64,000 bases of DNA from Galerina marginata (lineage: Eukaryota > Basidiomycota > Agaricomycetes > Agaricales > Galerinaceae). The notes below the pieces were generated by a model. It was not told the origin of the DNA, made no database searches, and saw nothing but the letters and a program-made list of their open reading frames with translations. This document shows, piece after piece, positions 1-12,237 of the stretch (the first letter of the stretch is position 1; every line of letters starts with the position of its first letter). The position numbers and the translations under genes were made by a program. Location: NCBI GenBank assembly GCA_023014335.1, contig JAECYW010000013.1:1674001-1738000 (forward strand), in the 5' to 3' direction.

Positions 1-23
1 ACTGTTACCCAAAGTGCCTGTAG

Positions 24-302
24 TTATCTTTCGAGTTCCTAGCTCAGAATGCGGAAAGGGTATATATTCTCAACATTGTGAAAAGACTACCTTGTAGCGC
101 TCTCATTTGTGAAAGTGCCAAAAGATCGGCATGCAATGGAGCTATTCCAAGGCAACTTCTCGACCTGCCGCCCCCCGTGCAGGGAGTGCTCCGGCGAGAG
201 CCCACCTGGGCCGAAGGAAGGTAAGCACTGACATCTCATTCTCCCTCTCCACCACACGTACGGACACACAGCCCGCCAGCTCTTCCCGCTGTGTCGAGCT
301 GA
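24..302 (+). CDS. Possible 3' exons of a gene cut by the left edge
   Basis: An open stretch follows a possible acceptor ending at 23. It runs to a good donor (GTAAGC at 221) and resumes after an acceptor at 271, in phase, for ten codons to a TGA at 300-302. The predicted C-terminus is about 75 residues with no motif I recognise. Any start and upstream exons lie outside the window. The 50 bp intron and its phase fit the other genes here, but the stretch is short and could be chance. Confidence 0.27.
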
Positions 303-306
303 CTCT

Positions 307-1217
307 TGACAGACGGCGGTCCTGGCTACTTCCAGTCTCGGTAAGTAAATGATTGACATCACGAAATATAAAACTTACTCAGTTCATACACATCCAGCCT
401 TGTGATCTTGTTTGCCCGAATCCGCACACGTCTGGGATTCTTACACCGCTCCAGGCGATGACGTCCGCTGGGCTTGTGCGAGTCGCTTTGGTCAGCTTCT
501 CTGCCTTATGTTTATGTGGGTGACCTGTCGCAAGCTTGACGAGCCATATAGCCGACATTATGACACCACCATATCGGGGTGCTCGTAGCAGGTGACAGCA
601 GAGAGCAGGCCTGCCCAGCTTTGGCGGCAATGTTGGGCTCTTTGATGTTGCATTCCGTCGAATACTAAAAATAAAGGAGAAAATTACAATGACAAAAGTG
701 TCTTCATTAGGATCGGGAGGCTTACGATGTAGGGCAAGCATGGGCGTATTTAATCGAGTTAATGGGCATTTTTATAGGCATGTCAATTGGTCAAACAGGC
801 TTATCATGGACAGGACTACAAAAACTGTACATCAGATATTTTAGCAAAAACAAGAGGAGTGGCACTCACATCGAAATGGCGGTCAGATGAACACCAGGCG
901 GGATTTCTTGAAGAGACCATGAATGAGCTGCAAATTTAAAAAGTAAACCGAATTTGTCAGGTCAAATCGAAATTCCGGAACAAGAAGACCTTCACCGTCA
1001 ATAATAAAGCAATTGGCTGCATGGTACACCTGATAAATAACACTGCAACTTCAGTTAGCGAACTTGTCTTGATGCCACAATCCTATCGAACGCACTAGGG
1101 CTGACGAGATAAATAACTTGATCATTCGTATGACCATGGCCGGAATCTACTTAACAAGAGATATTTGACATGAATTTGTCCAACCAACAAGGAAAAAGGG
1201 GCACGCACATTGGAAGA
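307..1217. other. Stretch without recognisable gene
   Basis: Only short overlapping open frames on both strands, with no start, splice or motif combination that makes a credible gene. Base composition is moderately AT-rich, typical of fungal intergenic DNA. Confidence 0.5.
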
Positions 1218-1220
1218 ATA

Positions 1221-1451
1221 CACTGGGCGCAAAAACGATTTTTCGGAGGTGAAAAATACGATTCTCATCTATTAAAAAATTATGACTGACTGAATTCCAT
1301 AAATGTATTACCATATGGAGTACCGAAAAAATATATGGAGTACCGTCGGTGCTCCATAAGGTAATGTATTTTTGAGTTTCAAACAGTCATAATTTTCTAA
1401 TGAATGAGAATCATATTTTTAGAGTTCGAAAAGCACCTTTTGCGCGTAGTG
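1221..1451. mobile_element. Fold-back MITE with about 100 bp imperfect inverted arms
   Basis: The element is 231 bp and almost entirely one imperfect inverted repeat. The left arm starts CACTGGGCGCAAAA at 1221. The right arm read in reverse complement from 1451 starts CACTACGCGCAAAA. The match continues with few gaps for about 100 bases through shared blocks such as GATTCTCAT and AATTATGACTG. It is flanked by ATA on both sides (1218-1220 and 1452-1454), a candidate 3 bp target duplication. There is no coding capacity. A three-base duplication points loosely to PIF/Harbinger-like elements, but the superfamily is inference. Confidence 0.72.
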
Positions 1452-2184
1452 ATAGTAAATCGATCTGCCAGGCACTGTGCGAGCCATTCAATATCCTTTA
1501 TGTCGTTGTTGCAGCCCCCCAGTTCACCCGGTTGGCTAAAGATCACGTTGGTGCAAACCTAATAAGCCGTAATGGTTAGCACGATACAGTAGAGATATTG
1601 AAGAAATTTGGCATAGGTTACACGAAGTGCCTTCTTCCGGTTATGTTGTGAATACTGGAAGAACGGTTATGAATCGTGGTTGTTCTGCCGTGCCCAAGGA
1701 AGTGCGGGCCGTTCTGCATTGTTGAAAATTTGTTCTGCCCTTGAGTTGGCGGGTGGGGAGGTCCGGCTTAGTTACATTTCAGAATTGAAAATCGTTACAG
1801 CTGTTTCGTTCTAAGAAAGCATACCAGGTGGATGATAGACTTGCCGCGTGAACGAGAATTTCAACATGTCCCTTTCTCTTTTCAGCCGCCGCGATCACAC
1901 GGCGGACAATCAACTGTTAAATCGTGCCGTTGCTCGTCCTGTTAAGTCATGCATAAACTAATGGAAGGTTTATTGTTAAGTGCTAGCCGGTCACAGCGGC
2001 ATGTGTCACGTTCCACCCATTTCCCTTATTCCTTGCTTCTTATACAGACTTTCTAGATTATATTTACTTATTCTGAGCCTGCAAAGACATATACAGGCAG
2101 TTTTAGTCTAAGAAGCAATCTAGATGAGCCTGAAATTCTTAGTAGGAGTCCGTTTGGACTGGCTCCTAGACTTGCTCTACACCA

Positions 2185-2684
2185 CAAGGGGGTGGCGGAA
2201 TGTGGAAAATGTACCAACACTCACTAAATTTTTTTCAGGCTGGCGGGTGACCCCCCCCCTCCCCCTCCCCCCCAAAAAGGTATGTTTTCCGTGAAAATAT
2301 GTTTTTTTCTGATGTTTTCCAGAAAAAAGTTGGTTCCCTCCATGGTTTTGGTTGCTCAAGTGGTAAATCCTGTGCAATATCCTCCATTCCTTCCCATTAA
2401 AAACATCCCGTGCCATTGCAAGTTGAAGCTGTTTATTTTTTCCCCCTTTCTGCTCATCATCGACATAGTTGAAGGTCGTATTAAATGTTTTACCGACATC
2501 CTTTTTGCCTTTTCTGACTCTTAAACCCTCTTTTCGTGCCAATCCCATCTTCCGGCGAAGCAGCGAGCCCCAAGCAACTAATTTTAAGACAAGAATTGAG
2601 AGGGTCACTATTTTTTTTTCGGCCTGCGGCCGGACCCCCCCCCTCCCACCCTATGTTCGGGATCCACGTTCCGCCACCCCCTTG
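2185..2684. mobile_element. Non-autonomous hAT-like DNA transposon
   Basis: A 500 bp element bounded by 21 bp terminal inverted repeats (2185-2205 and 2664-2684) that match at 20 of 21 positions and begin CAAGGGGGTGGCGGAA. Exact 8 bp direct repeats CTACACCA lie immediately outside (2177-2184 and 2685-2692). An 8 bp target duplication is the hallmark of hAT transposition. Inside each end is a run of T followed by a GC-rich, C-tract segment in the same orientation (about 2226-2275 and 2609-2650), a subterminal direct repeat. No transposase frame is present, so it would need one in trans. Confidence 0.88.
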
Positions 2685-2992
2685 CTACACCATAGAGGTT
2701 TTGTAGGTCAGACCTCAGTTGTTAATGCAAATATCAATATGAGACACTTATTTGTATACAGCCAATCTTCTGCTTAATTTTTGGCACCTGTTTAACCAAG
2801 CAAAGTCCCATATTTTGTAGAATCCAGCCAGTGTGACGCCAGATGTTGTGACCGGCACAGGTTAACTTCTGCATGACTTAACAGGACGACTTCCGAAAGG
2901 AATTGACAGTTGATTGTCCGCCGTGTCATAGTGGCATAACGTCACGCCTTCGCTCGGTCCCTTCCCCGGGCCGGCTTTTGATTCCAACCACC

Positions 2993-4599
2993 ATGTTGCC
3001 TTCCTGTGGGCGTACGCCCATCCCATGCGCCCCGCCCCCACTGCTCCCCGCGGAACTCATGGGCCTCATCTTAGAGACGACATTGGAAACTACAGATATT
3101 GCAACAATATCCTCTCTTGCTTTGGTTTCCCACTCCTTCCGCATGTATGCCAACAGCTACAGATTTTCCGCGATTTTTCTCAAATCAGACGAAAGCAAGA
3201 TCATTTCTTTACGCAAACTTATCGACTTGGAAATGTCTATACCAACAATGCACAATGTACGGGTCACTTCCTTCATTATCTACTTGGATGTCGACATCCA
3301 CATATTTGCCTCCGCTGAGCTCTATGCCTCCCTGGCCATTATCATGAGGAATCTATTCCGGTCACCCACTAACCGACTGGGTCGTCCGTCTGACAGCAGC
3401 CGAAGGTTCGCATTTTCATACGTCGACGAAGATCACACCCTGGAATGGCACAATATAGATTCAGATTTCACGTCTGCATTTCACAATCTCTGCCGAAATT
3501 CCGCGCTGACGACATTGGAGCTTGAAAATATACGCAATATTCCAAGGGGTCTATTGAAGGGATCGACTATTAAAGACCTTACCTATCAGTATCTAGAGCC
3601 GCCTGTAAACCCCGGAAAGAGTCGGCCCAGTGAGGTGTGCGACGAAGGACCCCTCCTCATCGAATCGCTAACCACAGACCATGTTTTCTCCTTCTTCGAA
3701 ATCTTGAATGACCCACCCTTATCCCCGAGATTGGCATGCTCGCGGCTCAAGAGACTGCAATCAGATTTGTGGCATGATCCAAAGTCGTTTATCGGGACAG
3801 CGGCAATATTAGCAGTTGCCGAATCCTTGGAATACCTCGAGTTGAATTACTATGACGAGGTACTTTGACCCAATTGTTTTTGACGTAAAATTGTTCTCAC
3901 CTTTTTCAAATGAATTTATGAATGCTCGTAGGCTCCAAGCAGCCAGGCTCCTTTTGAATTTAGCCACCTATCCAAACTGGATACCCTCGTTATTACTTAT
4001 TATGGACCCCCGGAAGAACATGACCCCAACGGAATATCTCGGGTTCTGATTGACCAACTGGTCTCCGATGTCCCGCCTTCCCTATCCGACATCAGGTTTG
4101 TGGTATCAGCATGCGAAAATATCAAGCTCCCTCGTGGGATGGCCATCGTTAAAGACATTATATCTCAGTTTAACTTCGATCTTTTGGCCCGCTATTTTAG
4201 TAGCCCTCGGTTTCTCCAGGTGAAGCACATCTACTTGGAAGTAGAAATCGACTCGAGGCTTGGAAGAAAGGTTGACGAGGAGTTAGACCGCGAGAGTCTT
4301 CAAGAGAAAGCCAATGCCTACATGCTAAAATTCTACAAACCATTGGGCTCAGGGACGGGGCCAAGGTTTCTGTTTCAGATAACCATACTTTAACTAAGTA
4401 TTCCAAACACCTACTTATACATTGTGTGTACCCATCGTTCAGGAGTGCCGCTGCCTCTCATCTGTCTCCCATTAGCATTTACTTTCAGGGGACATGTTTA
4501 GCCGTGACAATGGGCTGCGCAACCTTGACCCCGCCAAAGGATTCAACTGTACTAGGAACAACAGTGGACCCTTGTTGGTATCGTTTTCGGAGGACTTGA
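2993..4599 (+). CDS. F-box/leucine-rich-type protein
   Basis: Three-exon model: 2993-3859, 3932-4365, 4443-4599, predicting 485 aa. The ATG at 2993 sits in a good context (ACCACC before it) and is preferred to a further-upstream TTG. After a proline-rich leader, residues about 22-65 form an F-box (LPAELMGLILETTL, then LALVSHSFRMYANSYRF), the Skp1-binding module of SCF ubiquitin ligases. The rest is a basidiomycete-type helix/leucine repeat region for substrate binding, with no nameable partner. Intron 1 is GT-AG and phase 0. Intron 2 (4366-4442) is inferred; if unspliced, the frame stops at 4393. Nothing suggests decay. Confidence 0.72.
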
Positions 4600-4940
4600 T
4601 GGTAAGTTTGCTGAATTCAAGTCGACAATCTGATATTTAATTGATTCCTCAATGCAAAACTCCTTACTGTTTTTGGAAACCAAAAGAAGTTTGTCCTGTC
4701 CGATTGTTAGTAATTCATATAAATTTTAATTTCCAAAGAAATACGACAATCCTCAAACACCGATTTTTCCTGCTTATACCCTGCACCAACATCCCCTACG
4801 ACTTATAAATGAGCTTCGGTATGTGGGATGGATAAAGTGTAGCCGGAGATTCAATTCCCCACATGATTGGTCGGGACAACGGTGAGCGGAAGCATTTATA
4901 ACTTGTAACTAAGTATCTTCTACACCTCCACCTCAGGAAA

Positions 4941-6304
4941 ATGTCGCATAAAGACATCTCTCGAGAGGACACCCTGATTTTACTCGCATCAATGGGCGTT
5001 GTTCTCCCCATGGACACCAAGTTGCCCATTGAAGAACTGAACAAGCGGCTCGGACAAGCGTTGGACACATCGCAGGAATATTCGGACCACATTGAGACAG
5101 CGTTAGTGGATCCCTGGGCTTTCCCTCTCTGGCCGACCGAGAAATCGTTGTACGAGGCCACGAAGCGCGGAAATATGACCGAATCACTAATGGGGTCGAT
5201 GTCTCAGCCGAAGAAGGGAGACTTGTCGTCCAAGGAGGATACATTCAAAGAGATGCGACAGAGTGTTCTAAGCCTAGCCTATGCCTGCGACCAAAGGATA
5301 TTCGAAATTTTCTTTATGGGTGCGGAGGAAAAATGGGGGATATTTGTCCGGGTTCGTCGGTTATTTTTATCTCATACTGCCTGTGATCAATGATATTTTC
5401 CTCAATGATAGATCCTAGATGTCTACGCCCTGAAGAATGGCGTACCTCTCTTCTACTTCGTCTACAAAGAGCTCTTACCTTCCCCAAACTTACCCATGAA
5501 AGCTCTAAAACGGCAAATCCGACTCTCGGATGGGCTATACGTAACGTCTAAAGTCAGCGACCTCGAACGGCGCACCTTACTGCGGCTCTTCCAGAAGAAT
5601 GGTAAGCGACTCGACCCAAAATACCATGAACCGCACAAGAAGAAGGGCATTAAAGACCTTGGACTCTCAAGGTCATTTGTCCTTCCCCTGTGCCCAATTG
5701 GAATGCGTAATCTTGGAAAGCTGACCGCCGATCCTGGGTGTGATGTTTGCGGAAAGGGAACCAATAGTCGCTGCCTGCAGTGCCTGTCGGTCCTGTATTG
5801 CAGCAAAGGTTCGCTCATGCATTTCTCTTTCATCCCTGTTGCCCAGTTATTTACACCTCTTCTTTAGAATGCCAAAGGGCCGACTGGCCAAGCCACAAGC
5901 AAGCCTGCAAGTCCCTCAAAGGCGGTAAATGGCACACCATTACGATGGCACAACCAACCATGTTACCCTTCCTCACGATAATGAACCGCCTCGACTCATC
6001 GCATGCCGTTAGTACCACTCCTACAGATGAGCCTCCACCCGATGTCCACAACGGCAAAATGTTCCTTGCCAAATTCCAGGTATCTCTCTCGTCCGACTCG
6101 AGTGGACCGGGAGATATGCTGGTGTACGACAGACAGAGGAGTATTCGTGTGGTTTGGAAACGGAGCTCTGATCCTGTCCTATTCGACGAAGCGACGAGAA
6201 TGATTGGCAGTAAACTCAAATTTTTTAGGTGGTTGAAACGAACAGGACCATATCAATTTGAGATTTGTATCGACCGGGCACCAGACCAGGATCCCTTGTG
6301 GTAA
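4941..6304 (+). CDS. MYND-type zinc-finger protein
   Basis: Three exons: 4941-5351, 5412-5808, 5868-6304, all phases consistent, predicting 414 aa. Near residues 243-282 is a MYND zinc finger, split by the second intron: CDVCGKGTNSRC, CLSVLYCSK, then ECQRADWPSHKQAC. This gives the full set of seven Cys and one His that bind two zincs. MYND domains bind proline-rich peptides in co-repressors and other complexes. The N-terminal 240 residues are a helical region with no family I recognise, and the C-terminal 130 residues look like a small alpha/beta tail common to basidiomycete MYND proteins. Function beyond the finger is unknown. Confidence 0.85.
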
Positions 6305-6431
6305 ATCTTTAGTCTTTGTTGTATATTTCTGCAAGTACAACTCTTAGTATCATAATAATTCGTATACTTGTATCGTAAGTTTTAAATAGTTGATAATGAT
6401 ACGAGGAATACATCCCCCAACGTGATGAATT

Positions 6432-9400
6432 TCAGTCATCGTCCAAACTTTGCGACTGGGATTGAGCACATAAGAGTGGTGGAAGAACTGGCTTTCGTCC
6501 GTTCGCGATATCTTCGCGTAAGGCCTCAGCCAACTGTCTGCTCCGATTCCAGTCCATCCCACCGTCGTCGTCTTCGACGGGTGTAAAAGACTCGATGGTC
6601 CTCGTCAGAACCAATGGCCCATTAGAAGGTCCTGCTGAAGGCGTTGTTAGAGCCGCAGGAACCGATGACATGCCAGCAGCAGCCTGCGCCGCATAGTAGG
6701 CAGCTTCACGTTCCTTGCGCTTCCTTTCTAGCCTCGCCAGCTGCCTTTCACGCTTCTTGTAATACGAAGGGTGCACTAGGTGCGGATAGGTCGCGGCCAG
6801 CTGTTGGGCCATTTCCATACGTCGCAAGTGCAGTTGTTCTCTTTCAGAAGGAACGTAGGTAAAAGATGACGCAGGCTGGCCCGGTTGCGCTGGTGCCACT
6901 GAGCTGGGAATCGGAATGGACACGACGCCGTTGGCCGACGTTGTGGAGAGGAGCGCAGCCTGAGGTGGCTCGGTCTTAGTCGGCTCTAGGCACCGTTTCT
7001 TTGACGGCAAAGGTGTAGGCGAGAGCTCTTCTGGTCTGTGGCGCTTTCTAAAGGGAGTCGCCTCATCGAAGTCAAAGGAACCTTGTCGCGTGGACGTGTC
7101 GCAAGAAGCCACCCTGACAGATTTTAGACGGGGCTTCGAAGACGATCCACAAGTTGACGTCGATGCCAGTTTCCCTTGTTCTTCTGGTACTTTGCTAGAT
7201 GATGGTTTCGGAGTAATTGTCGAGAAAACCAATCCACGAGGCTTTGAAAGGATCAAGGTCTTGTCACGTGTTGGCTGACCACTTGTCCTTGATAAGCGAG
7301 GCGCCTTCTTTTCGCTAGCCCTCGGATTGGCTGGTATACCTGGGGACGAGGAGAGCAGGCAGATGGGTGAAGCTAGGCTATGACCAGATCTTGAAGTCGA
7401 GTTCGTCGTCTTAGAGGGAGACCGCGTCGGAAATCGGGATTGATGAGATGTAGAGGCAGCATTAGGTATTACGTTAATTTTACTTCTGGGAGGAAGTGGA
7501 GTGGGGGTCGGTTGTGGTTTGGGTGTTCGTCGCTTTGGTCGGACTGGAGATGACTGAGGTGTAAGGCGATTGACCCTCCACGCACCGTCGCTGATAGGTG
7601 CTCCGCGCTTTTCTGATGCAATCTCCTCCAAGATGTTCGAGCTAACCTCCTGCTCAAGTAATTCCTCCGATGGCTGTGAGGAAGCCCACCAGCTGTTCTC
7701 TTTGTCGTCCGGGTCAATTCCAGCTAAGCTCGCGAAGAGTTTGTGTGCAGTCTTCCCGCGCTCGTCGTCGCTGTCGTTGTCGGACTCATCTTCGCTCTCT
7801 CTTCCATAATAACGAGACGTTTGCACTTCTTTTCCTTTGCCTTTATCTGCTGTATGGAGTTCAGGAGGATCAGAGGAGGGTTCTTCAAACTCCCGCCGTT
7901 TTCGCGGCTTCTTTATTCCTAGTAGGGTATCAATGATCGCATTTTCCTCCTCCCCTAGGTATTCTCTGATAATGGATAGCCTTTTCAGCAACTTTCCATG
8001 ATCAGCCCAGCGCTCGGCAACAGCTGCAGCACCATCACCGACAAGGTTCTTCAACGCCACGTCACCATCGTTTTGAATATCTGTTGCAAGCTGGTCCTTG
8101 GGTAATATTCCAAGTCGAAGGAGGAATGAGGAAGAGGAGGATGCCGAGTGCTGAGCAGAATGATGAAGGCAAGATGAAAACATCTGATCAATGCAAGCCC
8201 AATCGAGGTGCATGAGCCTCGGATCAAGGGTATTGGGCACAACGCGTTTCGGGCGGAAGAGTTTGACGAACTCCCGGAGTTCAGGGAGCGTAGAATGCCG
8301 CGATAGCGGTATAAGCTGAATGATACGATTAAGAGACAATTCAACTACGGACAAAGGTAGCTTTACCAAATTATTGATTTGCTCGCCAGATCGTAGGCGA
8401 GATTGTGTATCTTCAAGATAAGTAGACCAGGTTGCGGTACCCATTGTGACTGGATTTACGTAAATGACGCGTTTGCCCATTGTGCTTATAGCGTTTGAAT
8501 ACGTGGAATCGTTTTCCACTGCCACAAAAGAACAGCGGTGAAAGCGTTCGCAGGCATGAAAGCGCGTTGATGATGGGTCCTGCGTGGTAATGAGGCTGAG
8601 GAATGGATCAGACATGTGGTGGTAGATTGAATGCTTATAACGGTCAACATGTATCTAAGAACCCAGCCTTGAGCACCGAAAAAAATAAAATGCACAATGA
8701 AGTTACCCGAGATTGAAAGGCGCGAGCAATCGCCTTCAATATGTCTTCATAACCCCAGGTCCACGAGTTAATGAAGAAATACACCGACTCTGGGAAGAGC
8801 TTCATGAGCTCAATCAGCCCAGAAGTCGCAGATTCCTAGAGTATGCAGGGCGCTTAGGAATGATGGTGGTTGAGAGAAAAGTGTTCTTACTTTTGTCGGA
8901 ATCTCCAGTGGCGACATGACAGATGCAGTATCAAGGTAAATTGCCTCTAGGGTTTTGCTAAGAGCAGGTGTTACATTTTTCTTCGAATCATCGGCCATAT
9001 GGTCTTCAAGTTTGGGTGAAAGGTAAGGCTGAAGAAACGGATTACGAGTAATAGTTTCTAAAAACCAAGGTTCCGCACGGAAGTCGCCAGTATGAAGGAC
9101 GGCGCCACGATCGCCTTCTACAAGAAACCTGACATGAGAAATATAAATTGTTGGACATTAATAACCAGTGGCTCCTTACATGACTGCACCAGGACAATGA
9201 TTGGCGTCCAAAAGCGTAACCACCACCGACTCAGTACCATTCAATTCAATTCGAGTTGGTGTATGCAATGGTAAGGGATGCTGGCGACAAAAGATCAACA
9301 AAACGTAGCACAGAAAAAGTCAAAATGCTTACCAACAAGTCCCTCGATCCATTGTAGTACCTTCTCCCGTCTGGTTGCACTAGAGGATCGACCTTGAGAT

Positions 9401-9680
9401 GTGAGTAGGTCCGTATCTTATCTGCTCGCAATTCCAAGGCCAGAAGTTCTCGTTCGGCATAAACCTCGTGCCTTAGGAGCATCTCCTTGGCATCGTGTGA
9501 GCAGTAAACTTTGAGGCCAAATGATTTTGCAGATAGTCCGTTAATATGGTCTGAATGCGTGTGCGTCAAGAGATGTAGCAGTGGTGAATCCTCAGGATCC
9601 AAGGATGTCGACGATGCGAAGTCATCAACACGAATTCGATAAGGCAGAATAAACGAGTTGTAGGGTGTCCCTGTTGGCAT
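6432..9680 (-). CDS. SNM1/Artemis-family DNA-repair nuclease
   Basis: Five exons on the minus strand: 9680-9333, 9280-9180, 9128-8891, 8835-8707, 8654-6432, predicting 1012 aa. The metallo-beta-lactamase/beta-CASP core is complete. It has HTHSDHINGL (HxHxDH zinc motif), DANHCPGAVMFLVEG, VLHTGDFRAE, IYLDTAS, FFINSWTWGYEDILKAIA, IHVDRYKHSIY and the family end marker VPNT. SNM1/Pso2/Artemis enzymes are 5' exonucleases or hairpin endonucleases acting in interstrand cross-link repair and end joining in the nucleus. Motif style is closest to the Artemis-like fungal group. Beyond the core, roughly 550 residues are low-complexity, Ser/Pro/Lys-rich and predicted disordered, with basic patches suitable for nuclear import. 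Introns are 51-55 bp. Confidence 0.93.
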
Positions 9681-9956
9681 TGCACTTTGAGTTGGGTATC
9701 TCACTTCAACCTTCAGCAAGGTATTGTGGTCGCAGAGAACATGGTGGTCCAAGGTTTGTAGTGTCACAATCGCGGTTGCGCAGTGTGACTGTCGTGTTCG
9801 AATCACGATCACGGGTCAAATTATTGTAACGACTTAAAAATAGACGGGTGGTCGCGACCCTTTCGAACTTCGAAGGCAGAAAATTATTGGAAAATTATAG
9901 TATCTTCCGACAGCCAGAACACTACTTATATGCCCTCAGTTCCAGAGAAACTTGAA

Positions 9957-10475
9957 TTAAATGTTGACGTTGATTGGGGTGCATCCAAGAGCAACAAGGC
10001 CATTCTATAATGACTCTCTTTATTATCGACTGATTGAGGGTCATCAAGTCACTCACAAATTCGTTGTTTGTGCAACAGACTGGTTGGGCAGAGCAAGACG
10101 TTCCACCAACACCAACAACGCCGCCAGGAGAACACTTGACTGTTGACTAAATGTCAGATTCTATATTACACGACGGGATGCTGAACCGGACTTACGACCA
10201 ACGAGCCCTGAGAGCGGGTCGATTGGGATACCCAAAAGGCCAAGAAGGTGACTGACAGCATTTGAGGATGGCTGATATTTGGGAACAATGAGTAAAAATA
10301 CTAGACCCCGGTCCAATAGCGGTCTATCAATTTTGCTTACCTCGTGAGTAGAGTCGCAGCAGTGAGATGTACCGGTGTTGCATTGACTGGAATGGCCATC
10401 ATGCCTGGGGAGCACACCAGCTGTGGCAAGAGCCGAAAGAGCGAGGACAAACAAAATTGGTGCACGGAAGGACAT
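9957..10475 (-). CDS. Class I hydrophobin 1
   Basis: Four exons: 10475-10341, 10271-10196, 10139-10057, 10004-9957, giving 113 aa. A hydrophobic signal peptide (about residues 1-20) precedes the eight-cysteine hydrophobin pattern C-CC-C-C-CC-C: QCNTGTSHCC, LKCSP, TSCSAQPVCC and GCTPINVNI at the end. Hydrophobins are secreted and self-assemble at air-water interfaces to coat aerial hyphae and fruit bodies. First of three tandem paralogues on this strand; exons 2-4 have the same lengths (76, 83, 48) in all three. A TATA box lies about 100 bp upstream. Somewhat more divergent from the other two, for example CSPGGVVG in place of CSPITV. Confidence 0.95.
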
Positions 10476-10571
10476 TTTTGATGGGTTGTTTGGGGTCGCT
10501 GACTGAAATTTTACCAGTCGTTGAGTTTTTTGTGTTTCCTTGGCCGTATAATCTACTTTATATCCCTTCAC

Positions 10572-10578
10572 CTTTATA
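10572..10578 (-). promoter_or_regulatory. TATA box of hydrophobin 1
   Basis: TATAAAG on the minus strand, about 100 bp before the start codon at 10475, matching the placement of TATA boxes in the two neighbouring hydrophobin genes. Confidence 0.6.
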
Positions 10579-10619
10579 CTGTTCAAATTATTCTAGAACA
10601 TAACATTATAGACAATTTC

Positions 10620-11628
10620 TATGCTTCCTGCGTCTTACTAGCCTCATTTCAGAAGACGGCTGCCCAATATTGTCAATAATTCGCGTCTAGTGGCGAGACT
10701 TCTGGCATGGGTGGCCAGTCGCGGCGGCGTATAGTGACAATTTTGATACCAAGTGCATTCACGCTACGCTGTTTGAATATTTCTATGTCATCCGCGAGTC
10801 ATCTCACGATGTCAAAATGTTACATGCTGACTGATGACATCGTTCTGTATGTTAGAAGTGCGACGGAAGTCCAAACGTTTCCTGGAGTCCAGGAGTTTCA
10901 TTTCACCCTATATTAATTAGCACCTACGGACTTCTGTGCAGACATCCTTGCTGTAATGTTTCTTCTCCAAGAGAATTGTCAAGCATCGGCGGCGTTTTCA
11001 AAATAATATCTGTTGGCCGTAAGGTAGGCCATTCTTCCCAGGCCGAATAGTGGAGGATCAGAGAACCTAGGTACTCGTTGACATTGGCAGACATTGCCGC
11101 GATCTAACGGATAGGCGTCTGTCAGGACATGTGCTAAGAATGGGCCGCATGGAAGGGCACCTAGTATATTCAAACTTGTTTGGGCCGTGAGATGAACTTG
11201 ATTTGAACACAACAGATTTGGATTTACTTGTGATATACTCCCTCAACAGGTAAAAACCTCAGCAGTCCGTACATGAAACCAATATGAGGCAATACTTAAT
11301 TCACGGCCACCAGGGGTATTGTCCAAATTTGGCTCTTTCCAAATCTCCAAAAGCAGACGCTCCCCTGATCAGCGCTATTCGGCCGGATTTCCGATTGAAC
11401 TAAAAATAGATAGGCGCTCTCATCGAAAAAGGCGACGACCAGCTAAAAGTCCTTAGAATCCGCATCAGGTCAACCAAAATCTTGGACAATCGGAAGACTT
11501 CACGGGTAACAACTAACACGACGCTCAGATAATAAATTCCATGGTCATATAAATTTTTATATTGAATGTATCAGTCATAAGGGGAGTCCCAGAATGACTC
11601 GGCTATGTCGCACACAATTGAAAGCAGC
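10620..11628. other. Intergenic region between hydrophobins 1 and 2
   Basis: About 1 kb with only short, unsupported frames on either strand. It would contain the upstream control region of hydrophobin 1 and the 3' flank of hydrophobin 2. I see no repeat or motif to name. Confidence 0.5.
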
Positions 11629-12139
11629 TTAGAGGTTGATGTTGACGGGACTGCATCCAGTAGCAATTACACCGTTCTTCAAGCACTGGCTTAGACTGAG
11701 AATGGTGTTGGATTATCAAACGACTTACAAAGGAGTTGTCAGTGCAGCAAACTGGCTGTTCAGAGCAGGAGTTGCCAGATGCACCAACGACGGTAATTGG
11801 GGAGCAGGTGACTATTTTTGACGGAATTGTAAAGCTGTTAAGAACAAACTCCGTGCATTTCACTCACCGCCAACTTGGCCAGTGATACTGCCAGCGGCAA
11901 CTCCAAGGAGACCGAGAAGAACAGCGACGAGGCTGGAGGATGACTGATAGTGAAGAAAAGGTCAACAGTTTCTTTTTTCTTTTTTCAACGTTGCTTACGG
12001 ATTGGACGGAGTTGCAGCACTGAAGAGTACCGGTGTTGCATTGGTTGGATGGGCCATCGTTACGTGCTTGTGGGAGGACATTGGCAACCGCAAGGATGGG
12101 GAGAGCGAGGACAATGGCGGTAGAAGCGCGAACAAACAT
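11629..12139 (-). CDS. Class I hydrophobin 2
   Basis: Four exons: 12139-11999, 11943-11868, 11811-11729, 11676-11629, giving 115 aa. Signal peptide of about 20 residues, then the eight cysteines: [30 protein letters not shown] and GCSPVNINL at the C-terminus. A secreted cell-surface coat protein. The spacing between the third and fourth cysteine (the long class I loop) is encoded largely by exon 2, which is the most variable part among the three copies. The TATA box is at the same relative place as in its paralogues. Close to hydrophobin 3 in sequence, so probably the more recent duplication pair. Confidence 0.95.
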
Positions 12140-12230
12140 AATGAGCTTGGTTTGAGAATAAGGTGACTGAGAGGTAGAACTGGGTGTTCGACTGAGGAAT
12201 TGAGGCGTTTTTCCACCTCCTTTTATAGGA

Positions 12231-12237
12231 TTTCACC
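12231..12237 (-). promoter_or_regulatory. TATA box of hydrophobin 2
   Basis: TATAAAA on the minus strand, about 92 bp before the start codon at 12139. Confidence 0.62.

Noticed and set aside
9765..9815. tRNA-like arm (TCGTG-TTCGAAT-CACGA) with a GTCACA/TGTGAC stem before it
   Set aside because: The T-arm is perfect, but no acceptor strand complementary to TCACGGG lies at the right distance, and the putative anticodon loop is 15 bases. No complete cloverleaf can be drawn.
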